A stretch of DNA of 64,000 bases from Linanthus parryae (GCA_023055425.1 JALGPY010000002.1:137759927-137823926); one strand, 5' to 3'. Positions 23,185-35,240 are shown, counted from the stretch's first letter. The notes: generated by a model not told the origin, from the sequence alone. Numbers and translations: made by a program.

Positions 23185-25019
23185 TCACTGCCTTACGCAG
23201 CTTTTAGACCAAGTGCTTAATTTAGAATCATATTTAGGGTCAACCATGTTAGGTGGTCTAACCCCTTTAGGAACCCAAATCTGTCTAACTTGTCCTTTGA
23301 GTTGGAAGGGAAAAGTATTCCTCATTATTTGAGGGTCTCTTCTTCTAAAAGGACAAGTCATTTTAACATGACCAATATTATTGCAGTAATGCCACTTAGG
23401 AGATGTTCTGCTTCCAACTTTCACAAATCTGGTATTGTTTGTTTTGGGAAAATTTAGATTGTATCCAATACCATATTTGTGAACAGACTTTGAGCTACCT
23501 CCAAGAATCAAGTTCAAATTGTGTTCTGAGCATGCAAGTCTGGTTTTGATTGATTCAGATTCTTGAAGTTTCTCAGTTAGAGAAGTCTTTTGTTTATCCA
23601 TTTCATCAACTTGATGTTTTAGATTAACAATCCTGTCACTCAATAGAGAGTTTTCAGTGACTACTTCCTTGACTTGTGTTTTCAAGGCATTGAAAGTGGT
23701 TTTCAAGGCCTCGAAATCACTGTCAGTTTTCTTCTGAGAGATTTCAAGATTATGATTCAGGAAAACAAGATGCAAGTTTTCTTCTACTTGCTCATGAACT
23801 TTATCTTTCAAAACTCTAATTTATTTCAGATAGTCCTCTTCATTTAAAAGCATTGTTTTAAGATAATCATAGAGGGCTTTTGTTGGTTTTGAAATCAAGC
23901 AGTTTACCATTACCTCAATGTTTTGTTCAGAACTTTCATCATGCTTGGCCAAGAAGCATAGGTTGGCACGTTCTTCTTCAAATTCAGAGTCACTTGAGGT
24001 TTCTAAATCACTCCATGAAGCTATCATGGCTTTCTTTCTTCTATCATGGTCTTTCTTCTGAAATTTCTTGCTCTTTTTGTGTGGAGAATCTCTGATCAAG
24101 TGTTCAACATCACCACACTCAAAGCAATTAATGACTTTAGGCTTATTACCATGTATAGAAGATTTACCTTTGTAATATTTGCTACTGGATGATCTGTGTC
24201 TGTCTCTGCTGAAGTCCTTGTCACCAAAGTTCTTCTTCATTTTAAGAATTCTGGTTAGGGATTTGGAAATCAAAGCAAATGGATCTTCATCATCATCTTC
24301 AGTTTCAAGGCTTTGAATCGGTTCATTCTCCTTTGCCTTGAGAGCTAGATTTTTGTCACCTTCTGGTAGTTCTCCATCAACTTCATTCATGGATATTTCA
24401 TGTGTAAGGAGCTTTCCTTGTAGGTCATCAAGTTGAATTAATGATACATCTTGAGCTTCCTCAATAGCAGTAGTATTTGGTTCCCATTTTGCCTTTGGAA
24501 GACTTCTCAGAATCTTTCTAACATTTTCTTCATTGGAAATGTGTTTTCCCAATGAGTGAATCTTTTGAACATGTCACTCATTGAATCATCTCCATTCATT
24601 TTGAATAGCTCATATTTCTTGACACATATGTTGATCTTGGTTTGCTTGACTTGGATGGTTCCTTCAAAGGTCACCACAAGCTTATCCTAGATCTCCTTGG
24701 CAGTCTTGTAACCTAAGATCCTGTTAAACTCATCTGCACTCAAAGCACAATATAAGAGATTCATAGCTTTATAATTTTTGGAAAATTGTTCTAATTCAGA
24801 AGAGGAGATAGTGTCTTCAGATTTGGGAGTTCTAATCCCATCTTTCTCTGTGTAGAAAGTGCGAGGACCATTCTGAATGATAGTCCCGAGTTCCATATCC
24901 TGATCAATGATGAATATTTTCATCAAAGCTTTCCAGTGAACAAAATTGTCTACATAGAAGAGAGGAGGTCCTTTAGCAGCTCTTCCCTGAGAGCAACCAA
25001 CATCACCTACAGTACTCAT
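23185..25019 (-). pseudogene. SIRE gag, broken by a TAG and a frameshift
   Basis: I start at ATG 25019 (MSTVGDVG) rather than the upstream in-frame ATG, because it matches the usual position after the PBS. The frame stops at a TAG (24687) where related gags have Trp. After a frameshift near 24560 it continues 24552-23821 with a CCHC knuckle that has lost its last Cys (CFECGDVEHLIRDS). A TAA at 23821 follows, then 23811-23185 with a coiled-coil stretch and a second knuckle-like WHYCNNIGHVKMTCP. It contains LKALK/FEALK-type codons made by the palindrome TTTCAAGGCCTTGAAA. Confidence 0.8.
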
Positions 25020-25054
25020 GATCACAAGATGGTTAAATCTATGCAGTGATACAT

Positions 25055-25066
25055 GCTCTGATACCA
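25055..25066 (-). other. SIRE primer-binding site (initiator Met tRNA)
   Basis: Minus-strand TGGTATCAGAGC, two bases from the 5' LTR edge. Confidence 0.9.
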
Positions 25067-25068
25067 AT

Positions 25069-26314
25069 TGAAGGGGTGTACAGTAGGTATAAAGGCAAGA
25101 TCAATACTCTAGAAGGGGGGGGGGGTTGAATAGAGTATGCAAACTTTTTCTAAAAAATTCAAGAATAGTAGTTTCAAATATTTGTAATGGGATTCAAGGC
25201 CTTGAAATGAGTTTCAAGCCCTTGGAATGAAAATAGTTAGAGTATAAAAAGAATAAGTCTATTTCAAGGCCTTGAAATGAGTTCCAAACCCTTGAAATGA
25301 AACTGTTTTGAATGCTGCAAAAGTTCTAAGTATGCAACTGAAAAGTAAATGCAATAGACACAGGATATAAAGAGTTCAGTCCACTTGGAACTATGTCTCT
25401 ACCTCAAGGATATTCTCCCTACAGGATATTTAATACAGTTCTTGCTTATCCACATCCAAGCCCTAGATCTCAAGCACAGAGAAATGCCTTACTCTGTTAC
25501 AGCTTGTGGTTCTCACTAACCTATCTAGTACCTACTCTAGCTATCTTATTAACTAAGAATTATCTATTGTTCACCTTGAAAAAATCTTGAGAATTAGAAG
25601 AAGAAGTATTATCAAAATGATATAATAATGAAGTTCAGAAAAGAAGAACACTAGAACTGAATGTGCAGTGAGTGTGTAGTGTTCTTCTGATGCTTGGATT
25701 GAGAGAGATGAATATGCTTCTTTGTTGCTTGTCAATCCTTACATATTTTTGAGTGTCTCTGTGAATTTCTCTATATTGTGTCCTCAAATTTCTTCAGCAA
25801 TTCTCCTTTTAAACACCCAGTTTGAATTGAAGATCTTCAGAATCTTCTCAATAAACTTTCCTGGAAACTTGCTTCAAATCTTGAATCTTCTAACAAATTC
25901 CTACAACGGCTAGTGGCTCTGTATCTTAAAGGATAATGATTTGATCTTTTTGGAAAAATGTGGGGTAGCTTTTAAACATAGCAGATTGATCACAGAATCA
26001 AATCATCAATCAGTTTCCTTTTCTGCAATACACAGGTTATGAAACAGATTCCTATAAGAAAAGGAAACACAATATTAGTGCAAAAACATAATCAAACAAA
26101 TGATGTTAGATACTGCAAACTGTGTCAAAATACTTTGTCTTTCATCATCAAGTATCAGCTAATCATGCACAGGCGTTTAGGAGTTGAATCAAGTAAAGAA
26201 ACTCCCCATAAGTTCATGCAAATAAAGCTCAGTCAGTTTCAAGGATTTGAAAGCTGTTTCAACGCCTTGAAATAGACAAGCTATTTCAAGTCTTGAACCT
26301 GCATTGAACTTACA
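25069..26314 (-). repeat. SIRE 5' LTR (1246 bp)
   Basis: TGAAGGGGTGTACAG...TGAACTTACA, with TG...CA ends. It has one copy (25343-26190) of the unit that is amplified five-fold in the 3' LTR, and a perfect palindrome at 25262-25277. The TATA-like TTTAAAAGG (minus) near 25804-25812 is the most likely core promoter. Confidence 0.9.
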
Positions 26315-28597
26315 CATAGAATTCCTAGTTCTAACATTGATTATAAGTCTCCATTTGAGCTTTTATTTAAAAAAAAACTGATTATGATATGCTAAAAGTA
26401 TTTGGTTGTGCTTGCTTTCCTAATCTTAGACCCTACGCTACATCTAGACTGGATGCAAGAACTATGAAGTGTATTTTTCTTGGCTATGTAGAAATTTACA
26501 AGGGATCTATCTGTTATCACAAACCTACACAAAAATTTTACATTAGCAAAGATGTTTTATTTATTGAACATTCATTTCCTTATTTTGACACATTTAATGG
26601 TATTTATGCAGCACTTCCGGTCTTCATTCAGACACCATGAATGCCCCTTCAGAAACATTTAATGTTCCAGTTTCTGACTTCTTTCCCTCTGTTTAATCTC
26701 CAGGAAATGAGGACATACCACACTATAGTACACCTCTGTCTAAAGAGGCTATCCCAGTCTCTTCTGAGCTCCAGTCAAGTGGTGATGGTACCATTCTTCA
26801 AGAACATACCTACAAACAGGGAACAAATGGAATCACCTTCACCACATTAAGACATAGCACCAGAAGAGACTGTGGTTCAGCAACCCAACACTGGTCATCC
26901 CATGAGAACAAGAAGCAAGTCCGGAATCTCCAAGAAAAGATTCTGGATCTTGCCACCATTAATTATCAAGATGGTATTTATGATCCTCTCATTCCTACTT
27001 CACACACTAAGAAGAAGATCTCTTCTAACACCCTACCTAGATTTGGCTATGCACATGTCACTGCTTTAAATGTTTCTGCTTCTGATCCTACTTGTTTTAC
27101 TGAGGCTAAGAAACACCCAAAGTGGCAACAAGCTATGACTGATGAGTATCTTAGACTTATTCAGCAAAATACTTGGAGTCTTGTTCCTCCACCTCCACGT
27201 GCCAACATTTTTGGCAATAAATGGGTTTTCAGAACTAAATTCAACATTTATGGTAGGGTGTCTAGATATAAAGCTAGACTTGTTGCAAAGGGTTTTCATC
27301 AAACCCTTGGAGTTGATTTTGATGAAACCTTCAGTCCAGTTATTAAACATGCTATTGTCAAAACTGTCTTAGCTCTTGCTGCTACTTATAATTGGCCGTT
27401 ACAACAGCTAGATGAGAAAAATGTTTTCTTACATGGCCAACTTCAAGAAACTGTCTTTATGCAGCAACCACAAGGTTTTATTGATCCTTAAAAACCACAT
27501 TTTGTTTCCAAACTGCATAAATCCATTTATGGTTTGAAATAGGCTCCAAGAACATGGTTCTCAAAATTCACCTCTTACATTCTTTCTCTTTTGTTTTTCA
27601 CAATAAATGTATATTTATCTCTTTTTGTTAGAAATTCTCACAGAGGCATTACTCTTCTCCTATTATATGTTGATGATATAGTTCTAACTGGTAATGATAC
27701 TGCCTACATTCCACACTTAGTAAATTGCGTTCACTCTGAATTTGAAATGAAAAATATTGGCTCCCTTCACTACTTTATAGGTTTAGAGATAAAAAGATAT
27801 TCTACTGGCATTTTTATACATCAGTCTAAACATGTAAAAAATTTGCTGCAAAAATTCAACATGTCTCACAGTAAACCTTGTCCTAATCCTCTCCCATCTT
27901 CTGGGAAATTTCATGCCAATGATGGTACTTTACTTGATGATCCTACCATTTTTAGACAATTGCTGGGTTCTTTATAATATCTGGTTTTTACCTGACCAGA
28001 CATCTCTTTTGCTATTAACCACTTGTGTCAATTTATGCACAATCCCATAGATGTGCATTTAATTGGCGCCAAACAGATTTTGAGATATATCAAAGGGACC
28101 TCTTCATATGGTATTTTTTACTTTGCTGGGCCAAACCCAAAACCTGGCCCAATCCAAGCTTTTGCTGATGCTGATTGGGCCGGAAACCCAACCGACCGCA
28201 GAAGTACTTCAGGGTTTGTTCTCTTTCTTGGGCCCAATCCCATTCATTGGACCCCAAAGAAACAACCCACAGTGGCCCGTTGCTCCACAGAGGCCGATTA
28301 TCGGGCCTTGGGCGTACTGCAGCTGAGTTATATTGGATTAAACTTCTTTATGGTGTGATAATGCTTCTGCTGTCAAAATGACTGCCTATCCGATTATGCA
28401 CGCTGGAACGAAGCATATCGAAATTGACTATCATTTTGTCGGGGAGAAAGCCCTTCAACGAGAACTATTTGTTTCTTTTGGTTGCAACTCTCATAAACTA
28501 GTGGATATTTTCACGAAAGGGCTGCCAACACCTCACTTTGAAGAACTTAATGACAAACTTATGGTGTTTCATCCTTCACCATCAGTTTGACGGAGGC
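26315..28597 (+). pseudogene. Ale integrase C-terminus, reverse transcriptase and RNase H (broken)
   Basis: Continues the integrase cut at 12793: YDMLKVFGCACFPNLRPY (about 26385). RT reads NKWVFRTKF, RYKARLVAKGFHQ (27135-27491, first Asp in LQQLDEKN), stops at 27489, then resumes 27591-27977 with an intact LLLLYVDDIVLTGND catalytic box. RNase H covers 28023-28590 (FADADWAGNPTDRRSTSG, KHIEIDYHFV, FTKGLPTP). At least five stops or shifts break it. The frame ends HPSPSV* at 28590, just before the PPT/LTR. Confidence 0.82.
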
Positions 28598-28930
28598 TAC
28601 TAACGGAAAAGGGCCCAAGTGCAAATAAGGGAATGGAAAAGGACGATCAAGGGGTAATTATGTTATTTACCAAAGACTCGTGCCTCGCTAAAATATTCTC
28701 AGACTTTATTGTAAGCCTGTCATCATTAGTTGGGCATTAGCATTACCAGATCTTATAATCTGATCCAACGGCTCACAATGAGATTGTTGGATTACTTGTA
28801 CTTAACATCGCCTGTTAATGGCAAACCTAAGGTGGTCGTTCATTATTCATACCTTCATTCTTGTCTCGTCTTCTTCTTCCTCTCTTCGCAAATCTATGAA
28901 CAAACCCTAGCTTGATCATTTAAGCTTTCA
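28598..28930 (+). repeat. Ale 3' LTR (333 bp)
   Basis: Aligned with 10376-10713 over its full length. It is preceded by the short purine tract GACGGAGG (28589-28596). Confidence 0.83.
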
Positions 28931-29370
28931 ATATGGCCTACTTGTGGCCTCCTCATAGGTTGTAGGCTCATCTCCATGAGAAATAAAAGGGTTATGAGAA
29001 ATCCATATTTCTCTAGCCCCTTGACATATTTAACCTACGAGGTTCATGTGTTACCTGATTAGGTTGCTCCACAACACCTTGTGATCCTGCTCATGATCCA
29101 TAAAAAAGATCAATGTTCTGTTGTGGTTCGTAAACTCCTTCAAGTTCAACTATTCTCCCACTGTTTCTTTTAGAGATAATCTCTATCTAGAAACACAGCA
29201 GTTCGAGCAACAACAATTTTTTCTCGATTGGATTGTAGAGATAATATCCTTTGTTTCCTCAGGACATTCCACATATTACATTTATCCGACTTGGGTCCAA
29301 GTTTATCTGTAAAATATTAACATAAAATTCATAGCCCAAATTCTTCATGAATTACATACGAGGTCACCTC
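28931..29370 (-). pseudogene. Angela-2 integrase C-terminal/linker fragment
   Basis: Between the Ale and Athila insertions. Bases 28970-29340 align with 1-310 of Angela-1 (for example GTGTTACCTGATTAGGTTGCTCCACAAC). It includes a degenerate KYGFLI...EPTTYEEA reading that leads into the RT remnant left of the Ale element. Confidence 0.75.
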
Positions 29371-30836
29371 TAACACGTTCCTACCACAAGTGCACGGTTG
29401 TCGCGTGTAGTAATATCCGGAAATCCGAGTTGTCGAACCCAAGGGACTTCTTGTAAATAAATTATGATTGTATAACCTTATGTGGGCTCGCAAGTTGATT
29501 TGAGTTTTCTAAATTCTAGTAAAATAAAAGACAAGGATTCTCAATTAAACGAGTGAAATGATTCACGATTAATGAAGAATGAGTTATAATGTTACAAATA
29601 CGAGGCAAAATACCGGGAATTCTCTCTAGGATCACTAAGGATAATATGAGTTATGTTTTGATTCATGAAACACTAACATGTATTTTATTATTAATCAAGC
29701 ACTACACAACTCACCGAGTTACCAAACAAGTTGTCTATGTCTAAAATCAAATTAAACCGAGTTACCAAGCCTAATTCAATTTTAAGCATGCATCACGTTC
29801 ATTATTCTACTTTATGATCCAAATCAACACTACCGAGTTACCAAGTAGTGATACAACTAGGTGAAAATTTCAATTTACCGACTAAGAATCACCGAGTTAC
29901 CGCATGAATCCTAATTATGATCAATCCTACGTTAGCTACACGCAAGAAAGATAGAGATTTAACATAAAATTTTCATAATAATAGAAGAACATGCTTAATT
30001 AAGTTCAAAACGTGAATCACAATCCCAAAACATCAAGTTCATATCAAACCCTAGCTACCAAACGATAATTCCCAGCAAAAGAGGGTTTAGCTACTACACA
30101 TAATACTCAAAACGACGAGTTTAATGTTTCTCATAAGCAAAAACTAAAGAAAAGAAGAGTTTAGAATCCAAACGAATGATCCAATCGGTCCTAAGCTTCA
30201 AGAATGGCTTCTAGCTCTCCAAGACGTCCCAAAATACTTGCTAACTCCTCCAAATCACGACCTAATGGACTTAAGTACGTTTGCATAATGATATTACAAA
30301 GTTTGGAGAAATTACAAAAAAACCCCGTCAAAATTCTGCCTCTGTCAGCGTCCTCTTCGGGAAGAGTTTTCTCTTCGTAGGAAGAGTCTTCCTGCGAAGA
30401 CATTTTCTCTTCCTGCGAAGGTCTTCCCAGATAAGTACAGAAGGCTGTTTTGGGAAGACATTCTCAACAGCTGGAAATTTGGCTAAGTATAAAGTCTTCT
30501 TAGGAAGACTATTGTGTTCCTACGAAGACACTTCATTCTGCACTTTCTTTTTGGCTTTCTTCGTTGTGTTCCTTGTTTCTAAAGCTCTTTTCCATCCCCC
30601 CATGATCATACAAGCCCGATTTTCCCACGAATCACAACAAGAAAACACAAACCGCAATCATATCAAAATAAAAGCTCGAAATTACACTAGAAACGCCCGA
30701 ATTTAACAATAATAGCTCAAGAATTCATATTCTCAAGTATTAGCATAATTTACTCAAAAGACGACAAATTCTCCATGTTGAGCACGCAAAACGTAGAAAA
30801 ATAAGGAATAAAATAACTCCAAAAACGGAGTTATAA
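29371..30836 (-). repeat. Athila 3' LTR (1466 bp)
   Basis: Plus-strand start TAACACGTTCC, set by the TSD, and end GAGTTATAA. It contains a hairpin-rich stretch (30350-30530) with CTTCGTAGGAAGA-type motifs. It shows dozens of substitutions against the 5' LTR, so it is an older insertion than the non-autonomous relative. Confidence 0.88.
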
Positions 30837-32604
30837 ACTACCCCCACAATACCTTTTGCTCATCCCGAGCAAATCCCTAAGCCATAACAAACTCTCAAGC
30901 CAAAATCATCTCACATCACACAATCAATCCAACTTTGCATATAAAACAAATTCATCATTGCATAACTTCCCTACGCCAATTGCATACTATCACCATTCAT
31001 TGCATACACGTCTGACACCAATTGCATACTAGTCCAAGTCAGATACCAAACCACAAACCATACTTTTACTAGCTGACACGACTCGATTATACACAATGCA
31101 CCTATATGCAAATGCAATATTCACAATGCAATTATTGAAATAACAAGTTTTTTCTTTTCTTTTGCGAGATCGGGCAATCTCCGTTAGCTTAAACTGGTTA
31201 TCACGAAGCGATGAGAAATCTAGATACAAGGCATGAATTGAAACCAAATTCGACATCGAGAATCTCCCCAAGCTAGTATAGAGAGCCTAGCCTTACTATT
31301 TAAAAGAATGCACTACCTCTTCGTGTGTGCCAACAAAGTAAGAGGCTGCGCTAAGCTAAGCCACGTTCATGGTCCGAGCTCCTATTCCAGTAACGGGTTA
31401 GAATGATGAGGCTTAGGGTCTAAAGGATAATAATCATGTAATAGTCCTAAAGCATCACATTCTCACAATAAAACCACGTCTCATACACCCTCACCACAAT
31501 GATAGAAACCGAACCCGAAACTCACCATCTCCGGACCTCGATCCCCTCAAACCCCGGTACAATTACGATCTCCGCGGTCACCGTCTTGGGCTGTGCACGA
31601 AATGAACCTTCCCGGCGATGAACTAGTTGCTCCTCCACTCGGTCTTCCAATAAGCTCCCATTTATTCATTTATTTCAACTCTCCTTTTTTTTCTCTTTTT
31701 TTGTTTTTCTTTTTTTTTTTCTTTTTTATTATATCTCTCAAATTTCCCAAAACTTTCTGCAACACATATCCCGAGTGGTCTTCCAAGAGTAAAGCCAAAA
31801 ATAAAATGAAAGGGAAAGGAAATAATCAAATCGATGAATACGTATCATAAGTAAATTCATCTCCCCCTAACTCGATGAAATCAATGGTGTCACAAACTAA
31901 TCCGCAAACAAAGCAAAGCACATGTGTGGGGATGGAGTCGTCGCAAGCTCAATCTCGATGTACGTAGTCAAAATTCGACACCCCCACACTCGAATGTAAT
32001 CAAATCCCGTCTCAAGTAGTCGTTAAGGAAATAAGTCTCGTGGTTAATCCAACCGAACCTCCTACACCAAGATGAATGAAATCCGGTACCTAGCACGATC
32101 CACCAATACAAATCACCAAACCCAATTTCCTTGCAGATTAGATGTCACACACTCACGGCTCTCCACAACTTGTGTCCATGTTGTAACGTCATGGAACACC
32201 GCCACAACGAAGTGCGCAAGCCTACTCTCACTCACCCTTGCATCCCCTCGTAAATAGAAAATGAAGAATAAGCGATGTCTAAGACTCACAAGAATGTATC
32301 ATGAAGCACTCCCTCATGGAACCCCCTCAACTACAACTCCCTCGTGACGCACTAAAGCAGTGATTCTAAACGATCAATGATGAAGGCCAAGAATCGTCAC
32401 CCTAAGTCAAGAGGTTATCAAAGAATCCAAGGTTCAATACGGGTTTTCTAGTGGTCCGACAGGGTGAGATCTATAAGCAGTGAGTGCTCGACCTCGCACA
32501 ACTGTTCTGTGTGCCACTACGAGGCGGGCTGGCGACTACCTAACACGTATACAAGAACGTTCGGCTTGTTTAGCTCACACCTAGATTCAACTCTTGTAAG
32601 AAAA
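30837..32604 (-). other. Athila PPT and 3' non-coding region
   Basis: The PPT (minus-strand GTGGGGGTAG, about 30840-30849) is followed by about 1.7 kb without a supportable gene. It holds a T-rich tract at 31685-31730. The whole stretch aligns with 57815-59450 of the non-autonomous element (shared blocks such as GTCCGAGCTCCTATTCC at about 31373 and 58211, and GTGTGCCACTACGAGGCGGG at about 32510 and 59326). This points to common descent and possibly to conserved RNA functions. Confidence 0.75.
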
Positions 32605-33882
32605 CTAGGCACACACTTTAGATTTGAAAATTAACTCATCCTCACTAGGAGGCACCGGATACCCCTCCTGAAACCAAGGATCAGTAGTCGGTACCGGTGG
32701 GATAAACTCCCCTACTGCCTGACAACTAGACTGTATAACCCACTGGCCCACCATCTGGATCAAGTTACCCAGCTTCGCCTGATTGCTCCTCGTGTGAGCA
32801 AACTGGCGTCTTCTCTCCACTCTATCCCGGGCCATCTCCTCTTTCATGTGGTCATAGGCCACCTGATTGTCAAACCACGAAGTCATTTTTTTCTTTCCCT
32901 TACCCTTGGTTGTGGCCGACTCGTCAAACCTAGACCACTTTCGATCGGTGTATCTCTTTAAATCCATATCTCTCCCAAATGGTATCTCAGCATTCTTAGC
33001 AAAATGAGTCGATAGGCAAGTATGACCGGGACCTAACTTGTTATCTTTCCTTACCCTCTCTAAGAAATTGGCCCAAATCATCTTAGGGATGTCTACTCTA
33101 TCCCCTGACCACAAACACAAGGGTAGGACACACAATTTGAATGAATAGGTGGGATTCTTTGCGATTCCTAGAACCCAGTTCTTCAACAGCTCACAACATC
33201 ATCTAGCCTCGGGCCTAAATTGATTCTTGTGAGCCTTCCACTGAGGCACATCACCTTTCCTTTCCCATGACTCTATTCCTTTCGCAAAGCAAAAAGCATT
33301 GACCCTAGACCATATACCCTCACTCCGAATAGTGACACTGTATGCATTGCCGTCTCGTAGACGTGGAAACCCTAGGGCCACGCGGATAGTCTCTGGCGAG
33401 AAGACTATCCACTTGCCTCTGCAATACACGAGATGCGGGGCTTGGCTCTCACCATCTTTAGCATACCTCAAATTGAGGCAAAACTCTCAGGCTATGTGTG
33501 AGATCGTCTTCCCTACCAATTCGAACCAATTAGTTAATTTTTCACGCTCACAAATATTTTTGATGGCCTGAGGCATGTCCGGGTGAAATGGAAATTCTCT
33601 TTCCGGTTGCCCTTGATTTTTCAAATAAGTGTCCCCATCAGAGTGAAGGTGGGCCTCATACGTCACAAATCGATAACTATCAATGTAAGCGGGCCCCATC
33701 CTACGCTCTTTTAATTTCACCTTAGATGTCCTTCTACCTACAATTAGCGGTTTATTAGGTATAGGAGTAGCCAAAATGGGGTATTGGGGCGAAGGCGAAA
33801 TTTCCAAAGGAGGGTCAGACGAGCTGGATGCCTCTTGAGACGACCCCTCTCCCGTTTTACGTTTCTTTCCACCACCCGCCAT
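32605..33882 (-). pseudogene. Athila extra ORF after pol, one frame with two stops
   Basis: ATG 33882 (MAGGGKKRKTGEGSSQ) opens a single frame of about 425 codons, broken only by TGA at 33487-33489 and TAG at 33199-33201. The N-terminus is basic and Ser/Pro-rich, like a nuclear-targeting tail. The middle reads KGRWxVF-type ordered sequence (CRGKWIVFSPETIRVALGF). The C-terminal third has KNWVLGIAKNPTYSFKLCVL and a Lys-rich KGKGKKKMTSW patch. It matches the position and style of the Athila env-like or plant-transposon-protein ORF (PF20167-type, from memory). No convincing signal peptide or transmembrane span is seen, so envelope is doubtful. Both stops are compatible with single transitions (CGA to TGA, TGG to TAG). 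Confidence 0.7.
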
Positions 33883-34739
33883 TTAAATGCTCAAAGTAAG
33901 ACTAAAACGCAAGTACAAGTGCACGGTGACAGAGAGTGTAGACTGAAATTAAGCACGTAAACACATAAACAATCAACTAGACAAGGCACAGCGCAATTCC
34001 TCGCATGTTGCTCGAGGCCTTTGCGTATCGATGAAATTGAAAAACGAGAATCTTCCAACTAAGGAAAATTCGTCCCTAGTACTCGTAAAGAGAGAGTTTA
34101 GGACGCACCTACGTGCCCGAAGCAAGTCTTACGGGCACGATTTGTAGAAATTCCAGCAAGAAGGACCGTTTTTGGGTCGCCGAAAATTTTCGATGAGTTC
34201 TTCAATTGCATGGTGCACCGTGCTCCTTGTGATATCCCCGTAAATATATCCTTCTTCACGCAAGCTTGATTCTCAACTGAAAGCACCCAATTTCAGATGT
34301 TTGTCAAGAACCCTAGATTTCTTTCAACTTAAAAAATCTGCCCCTTTTCTTCTGATTTTGCCACCTAGACCAAGGGTTGATCTTGTTCAGCAGTGAAGCG
34401 CGCCCAAAACCCACTGGTTTTTGCCGGAATTCAGTTGGGGATGGGTTCAAAGATTGTCGGACGAGAGAGATAGAGGAGCACACTGTGGAGAACGCTGCCG
34501 AGAACGGCGGGCTGTGCTGTGGGGTACGGCAGCCGGCGGTCTTGCTGCGGTGGTGGTCGGCCAGCGTTTGGTGCGGTGGTGATGGTGTTCGGATGGTGTA
34601 TGGACGACGGTGGTAGCGTGTTCTTGCGGTGATGGAGGAAGGACCGACGGGTTTTGAAAGTTTTGAGGGGAAAGACTCTGACACGCTGCTGGGTTATCTG
34701 GGCATTTTTTTTTCAAATGTCAATTATGCCCCTGCTTGA
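33883..34739 (-). other. Athila spacer upstream of the extra ORF
   Basis: No supportable gene. GC-rich around 34440-34620 (repeats of CGGTGGTG). Overlapping ORFs on both strands there are low-complexity and mutually exclusive, so I do not call them. Confidence 0.5.
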
Positions 34740-35240
34740 AAACAACAATTAACCCCCTTTCTTCTCTATCGCTGCTGGTCAAAACTGTCAAAGTACCCGA
34801 TGTCTTCGTAGGAAGAATGTTCTCTTCGTAGGAAGAGTCTTCTTGCGAAGACATTTGCTCTTCCTGCGAAGGTCTTCCGAGATAAGTACAGAGAGCTGTT
34901 CCGGGAAGACTTTTTAACAGCTCAAAAATTTTTATAAGTCCAAAGTCGAATCTTCCTACGTAGACAATGCTGGAACACCCAAAACATCCTTTTTGACCGT
35001 TTTTCAATTATTTGGTCGTGACCTTGCTTTCCGAAGGTTCTCCTCGTCCTCGAGACTCCTTTTATAACATAAAAAATTCCTAAATTCCGGGGAATATTTT
35101 ATTCCTAAATTTTACGCATTCCAAGGCACGTTTTGCATTTCCGGATGTTTTTGGCCTCGTTTTACTCTCTTGAGCATCCTTTTTGGCGTAACTTTCTCAT
35201 CTGGACTCCGATATGCGCGATCCAGTTGTCTACAAGCTCT
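34740..35240 (-). repeat. LTR-like segment inside Athila, upstream of the extra ORF
   Basis: Bases 34795-34975 repeat the CTTCGTAGGAAGA hairpin stretch of the Athila LTRs. The continuation 35045-35230 matches the LTR of the non-autonomous element (57220-57400): CGAGACTCCTTTTAT, AAATTCCGGGGAA, GCATTTCCGGATG, TTGAGCATCCTTTTTG. The Athila LTRs themselves lack this second part at the corresponding place. It carries a minus-strand TATA box at 35058-35066. Confidence 0.75.
35058..35066 (-). promoter_or_regulatory. Possible internal TATA box ahead of the Athila extra ORF
   Basis: Minus-strand TATAAAAGG inside the LTR-like segment, about 1.2 kb upstream of the ATG at 33882. In the non-autonomous LTR the corresponding site reads GCATAAAAGG (about 57231-57240). 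Promoter activity is inferred from this homology only. Confidence 0.35.

Larger units (their letters stand above)
12794..26314 (-). mobile_element. SIRE-type Copia element nested in the Ale integrase
   Basis: Minus strand: 5' LTR 25069-26314, PBS 25055-25066, gag 25019 leftwards, PR/INT, RT, RNase H, an extra ORF region 19536-17962, PPT near 17384, 3' LTR 12794-17381. The flanks are AATGG (12789-12793) and CATAG (26315-26319), a 5-bp TSD that has picked up substitutions; the Ale reading frame joins across it. The post-pol ORF and long LTRs are typical of the SIRE (Maximus) lineage. The two LTRs differ strikingly in length (4588 against 1246 bp) because of a tandem amplification. Confidence 0.9.
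10376..28930 (+). mobile_element. Ale/Retrofit-type Copia element carrying a nested SIRE element
   Basis: LTRs at 10376-10713 and 28598-28930 flank a plus-strand gag-PR-INT-RT-RNase H series. Its integrase is split by SIRE at 12794-26314. Short LTRs (about 335 bp), the RE1-like gag and the RT wording place it in Ale/Retrofit. A clean 5-bp TSD is not visible (AGTAT on the left, ATATG on the right). Even so, Angela-2 homology resumes on both sides, which fixes the insertion. Confidence 0.87.

Noticed and set aside
32605..33882. Athila extra ORF called a viral envelope
   Set aside because: No visible signal peptide, transmembrane anchor or cleavage site; position alone is not enough.
34313..34716. 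Overlapping 80-120 codon ORFs on both strands
   Set aside because: GC-rich CGGTGG repeats keep several frames open; no domain and no family context.
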